From Phocoena phocoena (taxonomy: Eukaryota > Chordata > Mammalia > Artiodactyla > Phocoenidae), in NCBI RefSeq assembly GCF_963924675.1, contig NC_089226.1, positions 50,857,124 through 50,921,123 of the forward strand: a stretch of 64,000 nt of DNA. The letters run 5' to 3'. The notes below the pieces were generated by a model. The model ran no database searches. It saw nothing but the letters and a program-made list of their open reading frames with translations, and was not told the origin of the DNA. Positions 46,121-58,959 of the stretch are shown here, piece after piece; the stretch's first letter is position 1; each line of letters begins with the position of its first letter. The position numbers were made by a program, and so were the translations under genes.

Positions 46121-46579
46121 TGATAAAGTTCTTTTGAAACTTCCTTTTATACCATCCCTCAAATCTATCCTATCCATTCCTCACTTTATCAGAATCATTC
46201 CACACAATGGTGTTTTCATTTTCTCATGAATAGCAAAAAATTAAACATGAAAAAGAGGGAGACAAACACAGAGGAAACTGGAGATGGATTTAAAAATTCT
46301 TTCTGTTTCATTTATTAATATTATTCATCATTGAAATACAGATTATCACCAACTGTCAAATTCACTTTATGACTAAATGTATTCATGTTATAGAATAAGT
46401 GCTTTGCCAGTTTTTCCTAGTGAATCCCATAGCCCTGAAACTAAACACTTCTTGAATGAAAATTAAGATAACATTTTAAAATGTGAGCAAAATTTACAAG
46501 TGTCTCTTTGAAATGCTGGAATAGAAGAGACTCTTCCTAATAAAAAATAACAATTTTTGCTATTGTGTAGAGTTTTTTA
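46121..46579. other. Unassigned sequence
   Basis: No gene or repeat family recognised. Confidence 0.45.
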
Positions 46580-46790
46580 CAATTTATAATACATTTCTAG
46601 ACCCATTCATTATTTGATATTCCCAAGAGCACTGGGAGGTTGATGGTGTTATCCACATTGTTCAAAAAATAAAATTAAGATTGAGAGAATTTTAAAAACT
46701 TGTCTAATTAGTAAATGAGAAGCAGAATTGAAAACCTGATAATTTTGACAGTCATTTCCCATAAAACTTGCTGCCTAAAACATATCCAAA
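46580..46790 (-). mobile_element. Probable MIR SINE fossil, minus strand
   Basis: TTGATATTCCCAAGAGCACT, GAGAGAATTTTAAAAACTTG, TCTAATTAGTAAATGAGAAG and CAGAATTGAAAACCTGATAA follow the reverse MIR order. Confidence 0.6.
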
Positions 46791-47234
46791 GATATTTACA
46801 AAAATTAGAAATGCTATTTTTCATTTTATTTTATAAAAGCAATTAAATATATATTAAAATTACATTTCCTTGAAGGATATAAACAAGTAAGTATTGCTAT
46901 CCCATTTTCAAGATATGAGAGACTATGAAGGATGATAAACTTGTGCACAAGCTTAAGTAACTCCACATATTTTCACAGGGAAAGAGTATATTTACAAACA
47001 ATGCCTTTAGAAACGTTTAGAACTATAATCAAGTATTCTCAATCACTGGCTCTGTGGCCTGGAAGAAGTAATAACTTCTCTATCAATTTTGTCACTAGTA
47101 AAATGTAGATGATAACTACCTAAAGGGACTGTTTGGGAAATAAAGTCTCTTATTATGTAAATTATTGTTCTAAACATCAGGAAAAATGTGTATGCATGCA
47201 AAGAGGCAAGAAAAGACAAATACAGTCTATAGGA
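46791..47234. other. Mostly unassigned sequence
   Basis: A weak MIR-like pattern (CTCTGTGGCCTGGAAGAAGT, then TCACTAGTAAAATGTAGATG) lies at about 47045-47160. Otherwise nothing is recognised. Confidence 0.4.
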
Positions 47235-48245
47235 AAACTAGAAACAGAAGATCAATTTAGGCCTAAAGCAAGCAAAGAAAAATAATACAAATTATAGCAG
47301 AAATTAATGAAGCTAAAACCCAAAAAACAATGGAGAAAATCAACAAAAGCAAAAGTGCTTCTTAAACAGAGCAATAAAATTGATAAAACACTAGACAGGT
47401 TAATTAAGATTTAAAGAGAGAAGATGAAAAATACCAATATCATAAATGAATGAGAGGATTTCTACTGATCCCATGGCCATTAATAGGATTATAAATAAAT
47501 ACTTGGAACAACTCTATCCCATCAAATTTCATAAATTAGAATAAAAAGTATCAAACCCTTGAAAGATACAAACTACTAGAATTTACATGAGGAAAAATAG
47601 ATAACCTAAATAGCCTTAAATCTATTAAGGACAATGAATAAAAGACTAATAATTTTGTAAAGCTACAGCCCCAGATGGTTTTACCATTGAAGTTTACCAA
47701 ACATTTAAGTAAGAAATGATGGAAAATTTCACAATATTTTCCAGAAAATAGAAGCACAGGGGTAACTTAATAACTCATTCTATGTGCCAAGTATTACTTG
47801 AATACCAAAACCAGATAAGGAGATAACTAGAATAATACAGACCAATAAATCTCTTGTAAACAGAGAGAAAATACTCCTTGACAAAATATTAGAAAATCGA
47901 AGTGATATATAAAAATAAATCATATTTCATTATAAAATGGTGCTCATTCCATGAATGGAAAACAAGTTCAACATTAAGTCCATCAGTGTAATTATCCTAT
48001 TAGCATATTGAATAAGAAAAACCACATGACTATTTCAATAGATATAAAAAAAGCATTTAAGAAAACTAAATATGCACTCATAGGAAAAAACTTCCCAAAA
48101 AAACTAGGACTAGCAGGGAGCTTTCTATTTCTAATGAAATAAAAGGTATATATATAAAATGTAAATCTAACATCATACTTAAGGTAAAATTGGTTTTAAA
48201 AAAATACAGAAATGAATCAAAGTATACCCTGACCAAAAAATCATA
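47235..48245 (+). mobile_element. Ancient L1 ORF2 fragment A
   Basis: The stretch matches ORF2 before and into the RT domain: AGCAGAAATTAATGAAGCTA, then TACCAAAACCAGATAAGG. The region equivalent to '[13 protein letters not shown]' is at about 48020-48070. Frames are shredded by stops and indels, showing great age. It ends where endonuclease-side sequence of another copy starts. Confidence 0.82.
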
Positions 48246-48249
48246 AAGA

Positions 48250-51135
48250 CAGAAAAAGAAGAAAAAATGAACAAGGGAATAACAAAACAGTCAGAAAACA
48301 TTTAACAAAATGAGAGTAGTAAGTCCTTACCTACCAATTAAATTAAATGTAAATGGATTAAATTCACCAAAAAAAATCCACACAGTGGTCGAACTGGAAA
48401 AAAATAAAAGAATCAAATAATATGCTGCCTACAAGAGACTCACTTTGGTCTTAAAGACACATATAGGCTAAAAGTGAAGGAATGGAAAAAGATACTGTTT
48501 TGGGTAACCAAAAGAAAGCAGGGTAGCTGTACTTATATTAGGCAAAATAAACTTTCAGTGAAAATCTGTCACAAAGGACAAAGAAGGCCACTAAATAATT
48601 ATAAAGGAGTCAATTCACCAAAGGATATAAAAATTGTAAATATATAGGCACTTAAAACATCAGAGCACCTAAATACATAAAGCAAATATTAACAAAACTG
48701 AAAGAAAAATAAACGGCAATACAATATAAGTGGGGGACTTCAGTATACCACTTTAACAGAATCAAAGTCAAAAAACATATGATCATTTCAAAAGATGCAG
48801 AAAAAGGATTTGACAAAATTCAATATACTTTCATGATAAGAACTCTCAACAATTTAGGTATAGAAGGAATGTATTTCAATATGATAAAGACCATATATGT
48901 CAAGCCCACAGCTAACATTATATTTAAAACTGAGAAGGGGAAAACGTTTACTTTGAGATCAGGAATAAGATGAGGGTGCTCAATTTTTCTACTTTATTCA
49001 AAACAGTACAGGAAGTCCTAGCCAGAGCAACTAGGCAAGGAAAAGAAATAAAACCCATCCAAATTAGAAAAGAAAAAGTTAAATTGATTCTGTTTATGAT
49101 CTTATATATAGAAACCCTTCAAGTCTTCACCAAAAATTGTCACCTAATAAATGGATTCAGTAAAGTTGCAGGATACAAAATATACAGAAACCTTGTTCAT
49201 ATCTACATACTAACAACAAACTTTCTGAAAAATATATTAAGAAAACAATCCTATTTACAATAACATTAAAAATAATAAAATACTTAGTGATAAATTTAAA
49301 CAAGGTATAAGATCTGTACATTAAAACTATAAGACATTGATGAAAGAAATTGAAAACAACACAGATAAATGCAAAGATTTATGTATTCATGAACTGGAAG
49401 AATTAATACTGTTAGAATGTCCATATTACCCAAACCAATCTATAAGTTCAATACAATCCCTAATAAAATTCCATGGCATTTTCAAAGAAATAGTAAAAGC
49501 AATCCTAAAGTTCATTAGAACCACAGAACAACCCTGAATAACCAAAAAACAAATCTTGAGAAGAACAAATCTGTATGCATCACACTACTTGATTTCAAAT
49601 TATATTCCAAAGCTATAATAATCAAAACAGTATGTTACTGGCATAAAAAGAGACACATAGATCAATGGAACAAAATTTAGAGCCCAGAAATAAATCCATG
49701 CATATTCAGCCAACTAATTTTTGAGAAGAATGCCAAGGATACACAATGAGGAAAGTATAGTCTCTTTAATAAATGGTGCTGGGAAAACTGGATATATACA
49801 AGCAAAAGAATGAAATTGGACCTTTATCTTATAACACACATAAAAATTAACTAAAAATGGATTAAAGACTTAAATGTAACACCTGAAACTGTAAAACTCC
49901 TAGAAGTAAACAGGGGGAAAACTTCATATTGGCCTTGACTATGTTTATTTTTCAATATGACAGCAAAAAGTATAGCAACAAAAGCAAAAATAAACAAGTG
50001 GGACTACATCAAACTAAAGGGCTTCTGCACACCAAAAGAAACAATCAACAAAATGAAAAAGCAATCTATGGAATTGGAAAATATTTGCAAACACTATATA
50101 TGATGAGTGGTTAAAATCCAAAATATGTAAAAATTCATACAACTTAATAGGAAAAAAACCCCAAATAATCTGATTTAAAAAAACAGACAAAGGACTTGAG
50201 TACACAGTTTTCCACAAAAGACATACATATGTCTAATGGGTATATGAAAAGGTGCTCAAGATCACTAATCACCAGGGAAATGCAAATTAAAGGCATAATG
50301 AAAGATCACCTCACACCTGCTAGAATGGGTATTATTAAAAATGCAAGGGGTAATAAGTGTTGGTGAGGGTAAGGAGAAAAGTGTATTTAGTACACTACTG
50401 TTGGGAATATAAATTAGTACACTCATTATGGAAGACAGTATGGAGTTTCCTTAAAATATTAGAAATAGAATTACTCTATGATTCAACAATCCAACTTCTG
50501 AATTGAATGAAATGAAATCAGCAACTCCTGGAGATATATGCAATCCCATATCCATCTCAGCACTATTTATAATAGGCAAGTTAGGGAAACAACCTAAGAT
50601 TTCATGGATAGATAAATGGATAAAGAAAATGTGGTATACACATACAATGGAATATTTTTCATCCATAAAAAAGAAGGAAATTCTGTAATTTGCAACAACA
50701 TGGAGGGCATTATGCTAAGTGGAAGAGTGATACACAGCAAGACAAATACTGTATGATATCACTTGTATGTTACACCTATAAAACTCATAGAACTAAAGAA
50801 TAGAACATGGTTACCAGGGATTGGAGTTGGAGAAATTGGGAAGATGTTGGTCAAAGGTACAAACTTTCAATTATAAGATGAATAAGTGCTACAGATCTAA
50901 TGTACATCACAATTATTATAATTAGTAACATATTGTATACTTCAAATTCTCTAGGACAATAGATGATAACTGCTCTCAGTATATGCAAAGAAATGGTAAC
51001 TAGGTGAGTTGATGGATATCTTAATTAACCTGATTTTTGTAATCATTTTACAATATACATATATATTAAATCATCACAATATACACTTTAAAAATTACAT
51101 TGCACAACCTCAATATATCCAATTCTTATTCATCA
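48250..51135 (+). mobile_element. Ancient L1 fragment B with internal deletion
   Basis: Begins just before ORF2 (GAGAGTAGTAAGTCCTTACC, then TTAAATGTAAATGGATTAAA) and includes the endonuclease region to about 48755. It then jumps to the RT region (ATGATCATTTCAAAAGATGC), so several hundred codons are missing. It continues through the ORF2 C-terminus to an L1M-type 3' UTR (GGTTACCAGGGATTGGAGTT, ACATATTGTATACTTCAAAT). The region equivalent to 'ISxDAEKxFDKIQ' is present in both A and B, so they are separate insertions or a duplication. Confidence 0.82.
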
Positions 51136-51159
51136 ACCATATTTCCACAAAACTGGAGA

Positions 51160-51253
51160 AAAAAGAAAAAAATACAATTATTTAAATGAGCTAAAGATTT
51201 GAACAGGCACCTCACCAAAGATGGTACACAAATGTTAAATGAGCATTACAGCA
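51160..51253 (+). mobile_element. Old L1 fragment, left of second young L1
   Basis: GATTTGAACAGGCACCTCAC and CAAAGATGGTACACAAATGT correspond to the ORF2 C-terminal 'RHFSKEDIQ' region. The matching continuation after the inserted L1 (57871 onward) starts further along the element. Confidence 0.7.
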
Positions 51254-52530
51254 GGCCGTGGCTATCAGCACGGACTCCAGACACAGGCATGAGATGTTAA
51301 GGCTGCGGCACCAAGAAGCCTGTGTGCAAACACAGGTAACTCTCCACACCTCCCTTCCCGGGAGCCTGTGCAGCCCACCACTGCCAGGGTCCCGTGATCA
51401 GGGACAACTTCCCCGGGAGAATGCACGGCGCACCTCAGGCTACTGCAACGTCATGTCTGCCTCTGCCGCTGCAGGCTCGCCCCACATCTGTAACCCTCCT
51501 TCCCCCCGGCCTGAGTGAGCCAGAGCCCCCGAAGCAGCTACTCCTTTAACCCCGTCCTTTCTGAGTGAAGAACAGACGCCCTCAGGTGACCTACACGCAG
51601 AGGCAGGGCCAAATCCAAAGCTGAACACCTGGAGCTGTGACAACAAAGAAGAGAAAGGGAAATCCCTCCCAGCAGCCTCAGGAGCAGCAGATTAAACCTC
51701 CAAAATCAACTTGATGTACCCTGCATCTGTGGAATACCTGAATAGACAACGAATCATCCCAAATTGAGGAGGTGGACTTTGGGAGCAAGATATATTATTT
51801 TTATCCCCTTTTCCTCTTTTTGTGAATGTGTATATGTATGCTTCTGTGTGAGATTTTGTCTGTATAGCTTTGCTTTCACCATTTGTCCTAGGGTTCTGTT
51901 CGTCTGTTTTTTTTTATTGTTTTCATTTTTACTTTTCAAAACTTTTTTCTTAATAATTATTTTTTTAATAACATTATTTTATTTGATCTTACTTTATTTT
52001 ATTTTATCCTCTTTCTTTCCTGCTTTCTATTTTTTCCCCCTTTTATTCTGAGCCATGTGGATGAAAGGTTCTTGGTGCTCCTGCCAGGAGTCAATGCTGT
52101 GCCTCTGAAGTGGGAAAGCCAACATCAGGACACTGGTCCACAAGAGACCTCCCAGCTCCACGTAATATCAAATGGCGAAAATCTCCCAGAGATCTCCGTC
52201 TCAACACCAAGACCCAGATTTACTCAATGACCAGCAAGCTACAGTGCTGGATACCCTATGCCAAACAACTAGCAAGACAGGAACACAACCCCACCCATTA
52301 GCAGAGAGGCTACCTAAAATCATAATAAGGCCACAGACAACCCAAAACACACCACCAGACGTGGACCTGCCCACCAGAAAGACAAGATCCAGCCTCATTA
52401 GTCCCCTCCACCAGGAAGCCTACACAACCAACTGAACCAACCTTAGCCACTGGGGACAGACAACAAAAACAACAGGAACTACGAACCTGCAGCCTGCAAA
52501 AAGGAGACCCCAAACAGTAAGATAAGCAAA
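51254..52530 (+). promoter_or_regulatory. Partial L1 5' UTR
   Basis: Starts at GCCGTGGCTATCAGCACGGA. The GC-rich portion is followed by a shortened T-rich tract (51800-52040). Compared with the copy at 22.7 kb, the two TTATCATTGGTAGA repeat units are absent. The extreme 5' start with the YY1-like site is missing. Confidence 0.8.
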
Positions 52531-53406
52531 ATGAGAAGACAGAGAAACACACAGCAGATGAAGGAGCAAGGTAAAAACCCACCAGACCTAACAAATGAAG
52601 AGGAAATAGGCAGTCTACCTGAAAAAGAATTCAGAATAATGATAGTAAAGATGATCTAAAATCTTGGAAATAGAATACAGAAAATGCAAGAAACATTTAA
52701 CAAGGACCTGGAAGAACTAAAGAGGAAACAAGCAATGATGAACAACACAATAAATGAAATTGAAAATACTCTAGAAGGGATCAATAGCAGAATAACTGAG
52801 GCAGAAGAATAGATAAGTGACCTGGAAGATAAAATACTGGAAATAACTACTGCAGAGTAGAATAAAGAAAAAAGAATGAAAAGAACTGAGGACAGTTTCA
52901 GAGACCTCTGGGACAACATTAAACACACCAACATTCGAATTATTGGGGTCCCAGAAGAAGAAGAGAAAAAGGGACTGAGAAAATATTTGAGGAGGTTATA
53001 GTTGAAAACTTCCCTAATATGGGAAAGGAAATAGTTAATCAAGTCTAGGAAGCACAGAGAGTCCCATACAGGGTAAATCCAAGGAGAAACATGCCAAGAC
53101 ACATATTAATCAAACTATCAAAAATTAAATACAAAGAAAACATATTAAGAGCAGCAAGGGAAAAACAACAAATAACACACAAGGGAATCCCCATAAGTTT
53201 AACAGCTGATCTTTCAGCAGAAACTGCAAGCCAGAAGGGAGTGGCAGGACATATATAAAGTGACGAAGAAGAAAAACCTACAACCAAGATTACTCTACCC
53301 CATTCAGATTTGATGGAGATATTAAAACCTTTACAGACAAGCAAAAGCTGAGGAGTTCAGCACCACCAAACCAGTTTTACAACAAATGCTAAAGGAACTT
53401 CTCTAG
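52531..53406 (+). pseudogene. L1 ORF1 remnant
   Basis: RNA-binding protein gene of L1. The start ATG at 52531 (MRRQRNTQQMKEQGKNPPDL) and the ancestral stop TAG at 53404-53406 give about 292 codons, near the expected size for this lineage. In-frame stops are visible at 52657-52659 (TAA), 52810-52812 (TAG) and 52858-52860 (TAG), all single-base changes from sense codons. Small deletions occur further on. Unlike the first copy, the N-terminal TNEEEIGSLPEKEF stretch is in frame, so the two copies decayed independently. Confidence 0.92.
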
Positions 53407-53464
53407 GCAAGAAACACAAGAGAAGGAAAAGACCTACAATAACAAACCCAAAACAATTAATAAA

Positions 53465-56400
53465 ATGGGAAAAGGAACATACATATCGATAATTACCTTA
53501 AATGTAAATGGATTAAATGCTCCTACCAAAAGACACAGACTGGCTGAATGGATACAAAAACAAGACCCGTATATATGCTGTCTACAAGACACCCACTTCA
53601 GCCCTAGGAACACATACAGACTGAAAGTGAGGGGATGGAAAAAGATATTCAATGTAAGTGGAAATCAAAGAAAGATGGAGGGGCTTCCCTGGTGGCTCAT
53701 AAATTGAGAGTCCGCCTGCCAATGCAGGGGACATGGGTTCATGGCCCGGTCTGGGAAGATCCCACGTGCCACAGAGTGCCTGGGCCCATGAGCCATGGCC
53801 GCTGAGCCTGTGCATCCAGAGGCTGTGCTCCGCAATGGGAGAGGCCACAACAGTGAGAGGCCCACGTACCAAAAAAAAAAAAAGAAAGAAAGAAAGATGG
53901 AGTAGCAATGCTCATATCAGACAAAATAGACTTTAAAACAAAGATTATTACAAGAGACAAAGAAGGACACTACATAATGATCAAGGGATCGATCCAAGAA
54001 GAAGATATAACAATTGAAAATATTTATGCACCCAACATAGGAGCATCTCAATACATAAGGCAAATGCTAACAGCCATAAAAGGGGAAATCGACAGTAACA
54101 CAATCATAGTAGGGGACTTTAACACCCCACTTTCACCAATGCACAGATCATCCAAAATGAAAATAAATAAGGAAACACAAGCTTTAAATGATACATTAAA
54201 CAAGATGGACTTAATTGATATTTATAGGACATTCCATTGAAAAACAACAGAATACACATTTTTCTCAAGTGCTCATGGAACATTCTCCAGGATAGATCAT
54301 ATCTTGGGTCACAAATCAAGCCTTGGTAAATTTAAGAAAACAAATCTTATCAAGTATCTTGTCCGACCACAATGCTATGAGACTAGATATCAATTACAGG
54401 AAAAGATCTGTAAAAAATACAAACACATGGAGGCTAAACTATACACTACTTAATAACCAAGTGATCACTGAAGAAATCAAAGAGGAAATAAAAAAATACC
54501 TAGACAAAAATGACACTGGAGACACAATGACCCAAAACCTATGGGATGCAGCAAAAGCCGTTCTAAGAGGGAAGTTTATAGCAATACAATCCTACATTAA
54601 GAAACAGGAAACATCTCGAATAGACAACCTAACCTTGCACCTAAAGCAATTAGAGAAAGAAGAACAAAAAAACCCCAAAGTGAGCAGCAGGAAAGAAATC
54701 ATAAAGATCAGATCAGAAATAAATGAAAAATAAATGAAGGAAATGATAGCATAGATCAATAAAACTAAAAGTTGGTTCTTCGAGAAGATAAACAAAATTG
54801 ATAAACCATTAGCCAGACTCAGCAAGAAAAAAAGGGAGAAAACTCAAATCAATAGAATTAGAAATGAAAAAGGAGAAGTAACAATTGATACTGCAGAAAT
54901 ACAAAGGATCATGAGCGATTACTACAAGCAACTCTATGCCAATAAAATGGACAACCTGGAAGAAATGGACAAATTCTTAGAAATGCACAACCTGCCGAGA
55001 CTGAATCAGGAAGAAATAGAAAATATGAACAGACCAATCACAAGCACTGAAATTGAAACTGTGATTAAAAATCTTCCAACAAACAAAAGCCCAGGATCAG
55101 ATGGCTTCACAGGCAAATTCTATCAAACATTTAGAGAAGAGCTAACACGTATCCTTCTCAAACTCTTCCAAAATATAGCAGAGGGAGGAGCACTCCCAAA
55201 CTCATTCTATGAGGTCACCATCACCCTGATACCAAAAACAGACAAAGGTGTCACAAAAAAAGAAAACTACAGGCCAATATCACTGATGAACATAGATGCG
55301 AAAATCCTCAACAAAATACTAGCAAGCAGAATCCAACAGCACATTAAAAGGATCATACACCATGATCAAGTGGGGTTTATTCCAGGAATGCAAGGATTCT
55401 TCAATAAACTCAAATCAATGTGATACACCATATTAACACACCGAAGGATAAAACCATATGATCATCTCAATAGATGCAGTGAAATCTTTCGACAAAATTC
55501 AACACCCATTTATGACAAAAACCCTGCAGAAAGTAGGCAAAGAGGGAACTTTCCTCCACATAATAATGGCCATATATTACAAACGCACAGCCAACATTGT
55601 CTTCAATGGTGAAAAACTGAAACCATTTCCACTAAGATCAGGAACAAAACAAGGTTGCCCACTCTCACCACTATTATTCAACATAGTTTTGGAAGTTTTA
55701 GCCACAGCAAGCAGAGAGGAAAAAGAAATAAAAGGAATCCAAATTGGAAAAGAAGAAGTAAAGCTGTCACTGTTTGCAGATGACATGATACTATACATAG
55801 AGAATCCTAAAGATGCTACCAGAAAACTACTAGAACTAATCAATGAATTTGGTATATTAGCAGGATACAAAATTAATGCACAGAAATCTCTGGCATTCTT
55901 ATACATTAATGATGAAAAATCTGAAAGTGAAATTAAGAAAACACTCCCATTTACCACTGCAACAAAAAGAATAAAATATCTAGGAATAAACCTACTTAAG
56001 GAGACAAAAGACATGTATGCAGAAAATTATAAGACACTGATAAAAAAATTAAAGATGATACAAATAGATGGAGAGATACACCATGTTCTTGGATTGGAAG
56101 AATCAACATTGTGAAAATGACTATACTACCCAATCTACAGATTTAATGCAATCCCTATCAAACTACCACTGGCATTTTTCACAGAACTAGAACAAAAAGT
56201 TTCACAATTTGTATGGAAACACAAAAGACCCTGAATAGCCAAAGCAATCTTGAGAATGAAAAACGGAACTGGAGGAATCAGGCTCCCTGACTTCAGACTA
56301 TACTACAAAGCTACAGTAATCAAGACAGGATGGTACTGGCACAAAAACAGAAAGATAGATCAATGCAATAGGATAGAAAGCTCAGAGATAGACCCACGCA

Positions 56401-57488
56401 CATATGGTCACCTTATCTTTGATAAAGGAGGCAATAATATACAGTGGAGAAAAGACAGTCTCTTCAATAAGTGGTGCTGGGAAAACTGGACAGGTACATG
56501 TAAAAGTATGAGATTAGAACACTCCCTAACACCATACACAAAAATAAACTCAAAATGGATTAAAGACCTAAATGTAAGGTCAGACACTATCAATCTCTTA
56601 GAAGAAATCATAGGCAGAACACTCCATGACATACATCACAGCAAGATCCTTTTTGACCCACCTCCTAGAGAAATGGAAATAAAACCAAAAATAAACAAAT
56701 GGGACCTAATGTAACTTCAAAGCTTTTGCACAGCAAAGGAAACCATAAACAAGACAAAAAGACAACCTCAGAATTCGAAAAAATATTTGCAAATGAAGCC
56801 ACTGACAAAGGATTAATGTGCAAGTTTTATAAGCAGCTCATGCAGCTCAGTAACAAAAAACAAACAACCCAATCCAAAAATGGGCAGAAGACCTAAATAG
56901 ACATTTCTCCAAAGAAGATATACAGATTGCCAATGAACACATGAAAGAATGCTCAACATCATGAATCATTAGAGAAATGTAAATCAAAACTACAATGAGA
57001 TATCATCTCACACCGGTCAGAATGGCCATCATCAAAAACTCTGGAAACAACAAATGCTGGAGTGGGTGTGGAGAAAAGGGAACCCTCTTGCACTGTTGGT
57101 GGATTGTGAATTGATACAGCCACTATGGAGAACAGTATGGACGTTCCTTAAAAAACTAAAAATAGAACTACCGTATGACCCAGCAATCCCACTACTGGGC
57201 ATATACCCTGAGAAAACCATAATTCAAAAAGAGTCATGTACCAAAATATTCATTGCAGCTTTATTTACAATAGCCAGGAAATATAAGCAACCTAAGTGTC
57301 CATCATCTGATGAATGGATAAAGAAGATGTGACACATATATACAATGAAATATTACTCAGCCATAAAAAGAAATGAAATTGAGATATTTGTAGTGAGGTG
57401 GATGGACCTAGCGACTGTCATACAGAGTGAAGTAAGTCAGAAAGAGAAAAACAAATACCATATGCTAACACATATATATGGAATCTAA
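53465..57488 (+). pseudogene. L1 ORF2 remnant with SINE insertion
   Basis: Start ATG at 53465 (MGKGTYISIITLNVNGLNAP) opens the endonuclease domain, recognisable by AEWIQKQDPYICCLQDTHF. The ancestral stop is TAA at 57486-57488 after THIYGI. Excluding the SINE and its duplication this is about 1,267 codons, the usual L1 ORF2 size. RT pieces lie at 54911-55423 ([34 protein letters not shown]) and 55458-56114 ([11 protein letters not shown], palm FADD at 55773-55784). Early stops include TGA at about 54238-54240, TAA at 54731-54733, and TAA in the WDLM*L stretch near 56712. Dead. Confidence 0.93.
53681..53888 (+). mobile_element. CHR SINE inside L1 ORF2 start
   Basis: Body GGGGCTTCCCTGGTGGCTCA to an A tail. 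A perfect 14-bp duplication, aaagaaagatggag, lies at 53667-53680 and 53889-53902. The A-box region reads GGCTCATAAATTGAGAG instead of the usual GGCGCAGTGGTTGAGAG, so this copy has a changed pol III promoter. Confidence 0.96.
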
Positions 57489-57870
57489 GGAAAAAAAAAA
57501 AGGTTATGAAGAACCTAGGGGCAGGACAGGAATAAAGACGCAGACCTACTAGAGAATGGACTTGAGGATGTGGGGAGGGGGAAGCGTAAGCTGTGACAAA
57601 GTGAGAGGGTGGCATGGACATATATACACTACCAAACATAAAATAGATAGCTAGTGGGAAGCAGCCGCAGAGCACAGGGAGATCAGCTCGGTGCTTTGTG
57701 AGCACCTAGAGGGGTAGGATATGGAGGGTGGGAGGGAGGGAGATGCAAGAGGGAAGAGATATGGGAACATATGTATATGTATAACTGATTCACTTTGTTG
57801 TAAAGCAGAAACTAACACACCATTGTAAAGCAATTATACTCCAATAAGATTGTTAAAAAAAAAAAAAAAA
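57489..57870 (+). repeat. L1 3' UTR and A tail of second young L1
   Basis: GGGGCAGGACAGGAATAAAG, a G-rich stretch, AGATCAGCTCGGTGCTTTGT, and terminal CCAATAAGATTG before A16. The expected AATAAAG is altered to AATAAGA, a weakened polyadenylation signal. Confidence 0.9.
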
Positions 57871-58520
57871 CCTTGACAATGCCAGTTACTGGCAAAAATG
57901 TAAAGCAGGAGGATGTCTTCTTCATTTTGTTGGGAACACCCATGAAAACAGCTTTCTTACAAAGCTAAACATAATCTTACCAATGATCCCACAGTTACAT
58001 TCTAAGTATTTATTCAAATGATTGGAAAGCTTATTTCCTTACAAAAATATGCAATCTTTTACTTACAGCATCCTTATTCATAGTGGCCAGGAATAAAGCA
58101 ACCAAAATGTCCTTCAATACCTGAATGGAAAAACAATCTGTGGTATATACATCCAATGAAATTACATTCACTGAATAATGGAATGAGCCGTCTAGGCATA
58201 CGAATATCAATGAATCTTAAACACATGTGGAAAAAAACATGTCTTAAAAAGCTATATACTGTATGATTCCATTTATGTGACAAAATGGAACAGGCAAAAG
58301 TCCAGAGACAGTAAATAGATGAATGATTGCTAGAAGATTGAGGCTGGGTGGGGGGAGTGAAAGAGGAAGTGTTGAAGCACAGGGCATTTTTTAGGGTTGT
58401 GAATTTTGATCTTGTAATGGTGGATATAAGACTTTATAAATTTCTCAAAACCCATAGAACATTACTGCACGAAGTATGGACCTTAATATTTGCAAAGTAA
58501 AAAGAAAAAAAAATTAGAAG
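57871..58520 (+). mobile_element. Old L1 fragment, right of second young L1
   Basis: ACAATGCCAGTTACTGGCAA, TGATCCCACAGTTACATTCT, ATGATTCCATTTATGTGACA and TAGAAGATTGAGGCTGGGTG are ORF2-end and 3' UTR blocks of an older L1M/L1ME-like element. It continues the fragment at 51160-51253 with a gap of perhaps 100 or more bases. Confidence 0.75.
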
Positions 58521-58955
58521 ACTGAGAGATCACATAATGTGATGCAGAATGTGACAGAACAATCTAAATGAATTGCAAATGCATGAAGAACTTAAGTGGA
58601 TGGAGGAAAAGGTGTTGTCCAATCACATTTGAAAATTAATGGAATTTGTTAAACTAAAGGCAAAAGGAACTGTACATCAGTACTGTACTCCAGTTAATAA
58701 ATTTACCTCATGGGGGTAGTACATTAACAATTTGAAACTATTATACTAAAAATGAACAATTAAGTAAGAAAATGGTGGATGCTGGCAGCCAAATTTTTCA
58801 TTTTGAGTGAAAGTTTTTATAGATAAGCAAGGAGAGGAAGCTAGAATGAACTATGTGTTTTCTATCATTTCTATAATATTTCCTTAATTTACATACTCAT
58901 GATATTAGACTTTTACATGTGATATGTGTTAGAAATATTTCCTGTCAACTGTCTT
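58521..58955. other. Mostly unassigned, possibly older L1 3' UTR
   Basis: GGCAAAAGGAACTGTACATC and ATTTACCTCATGGGGGTAGT could be the remaining 3' UTR of the preceding L1, but I cannot confirm it. Confidence 0.4.
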
Positions 58956-58959
58956 GTGA

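Larger units (their letters stand above)
51254..57870 (+). mobile_element. Near-full-length L1, truncated within the 5' UTR
   Basis: Homologous to 22675-30174 from about position 23345 of that copy onward: 5' UTR part, ORF1, ORF2, 3' UTR with CTAGGGGCAGGACAGGAATA, and an A16 tail at 57855-57870. Length is about 6.6 kb, or about 6.4 kb without the later SINE at 53681-53888 and its duplicated flank. No matching target-site duplication is visible next to the A tail. Both ORFs are broken by stops. Confidence 0.93.

Noticed and set aside
54911..56114. Long reverse transcriptase frames as a possibly active L1
   Set aside because: The same ORF2 has stops at about 54238, 54731 and 56712, a SINE insertion at 53681 and a broken ORF1, so the element cannot encode full proteins.
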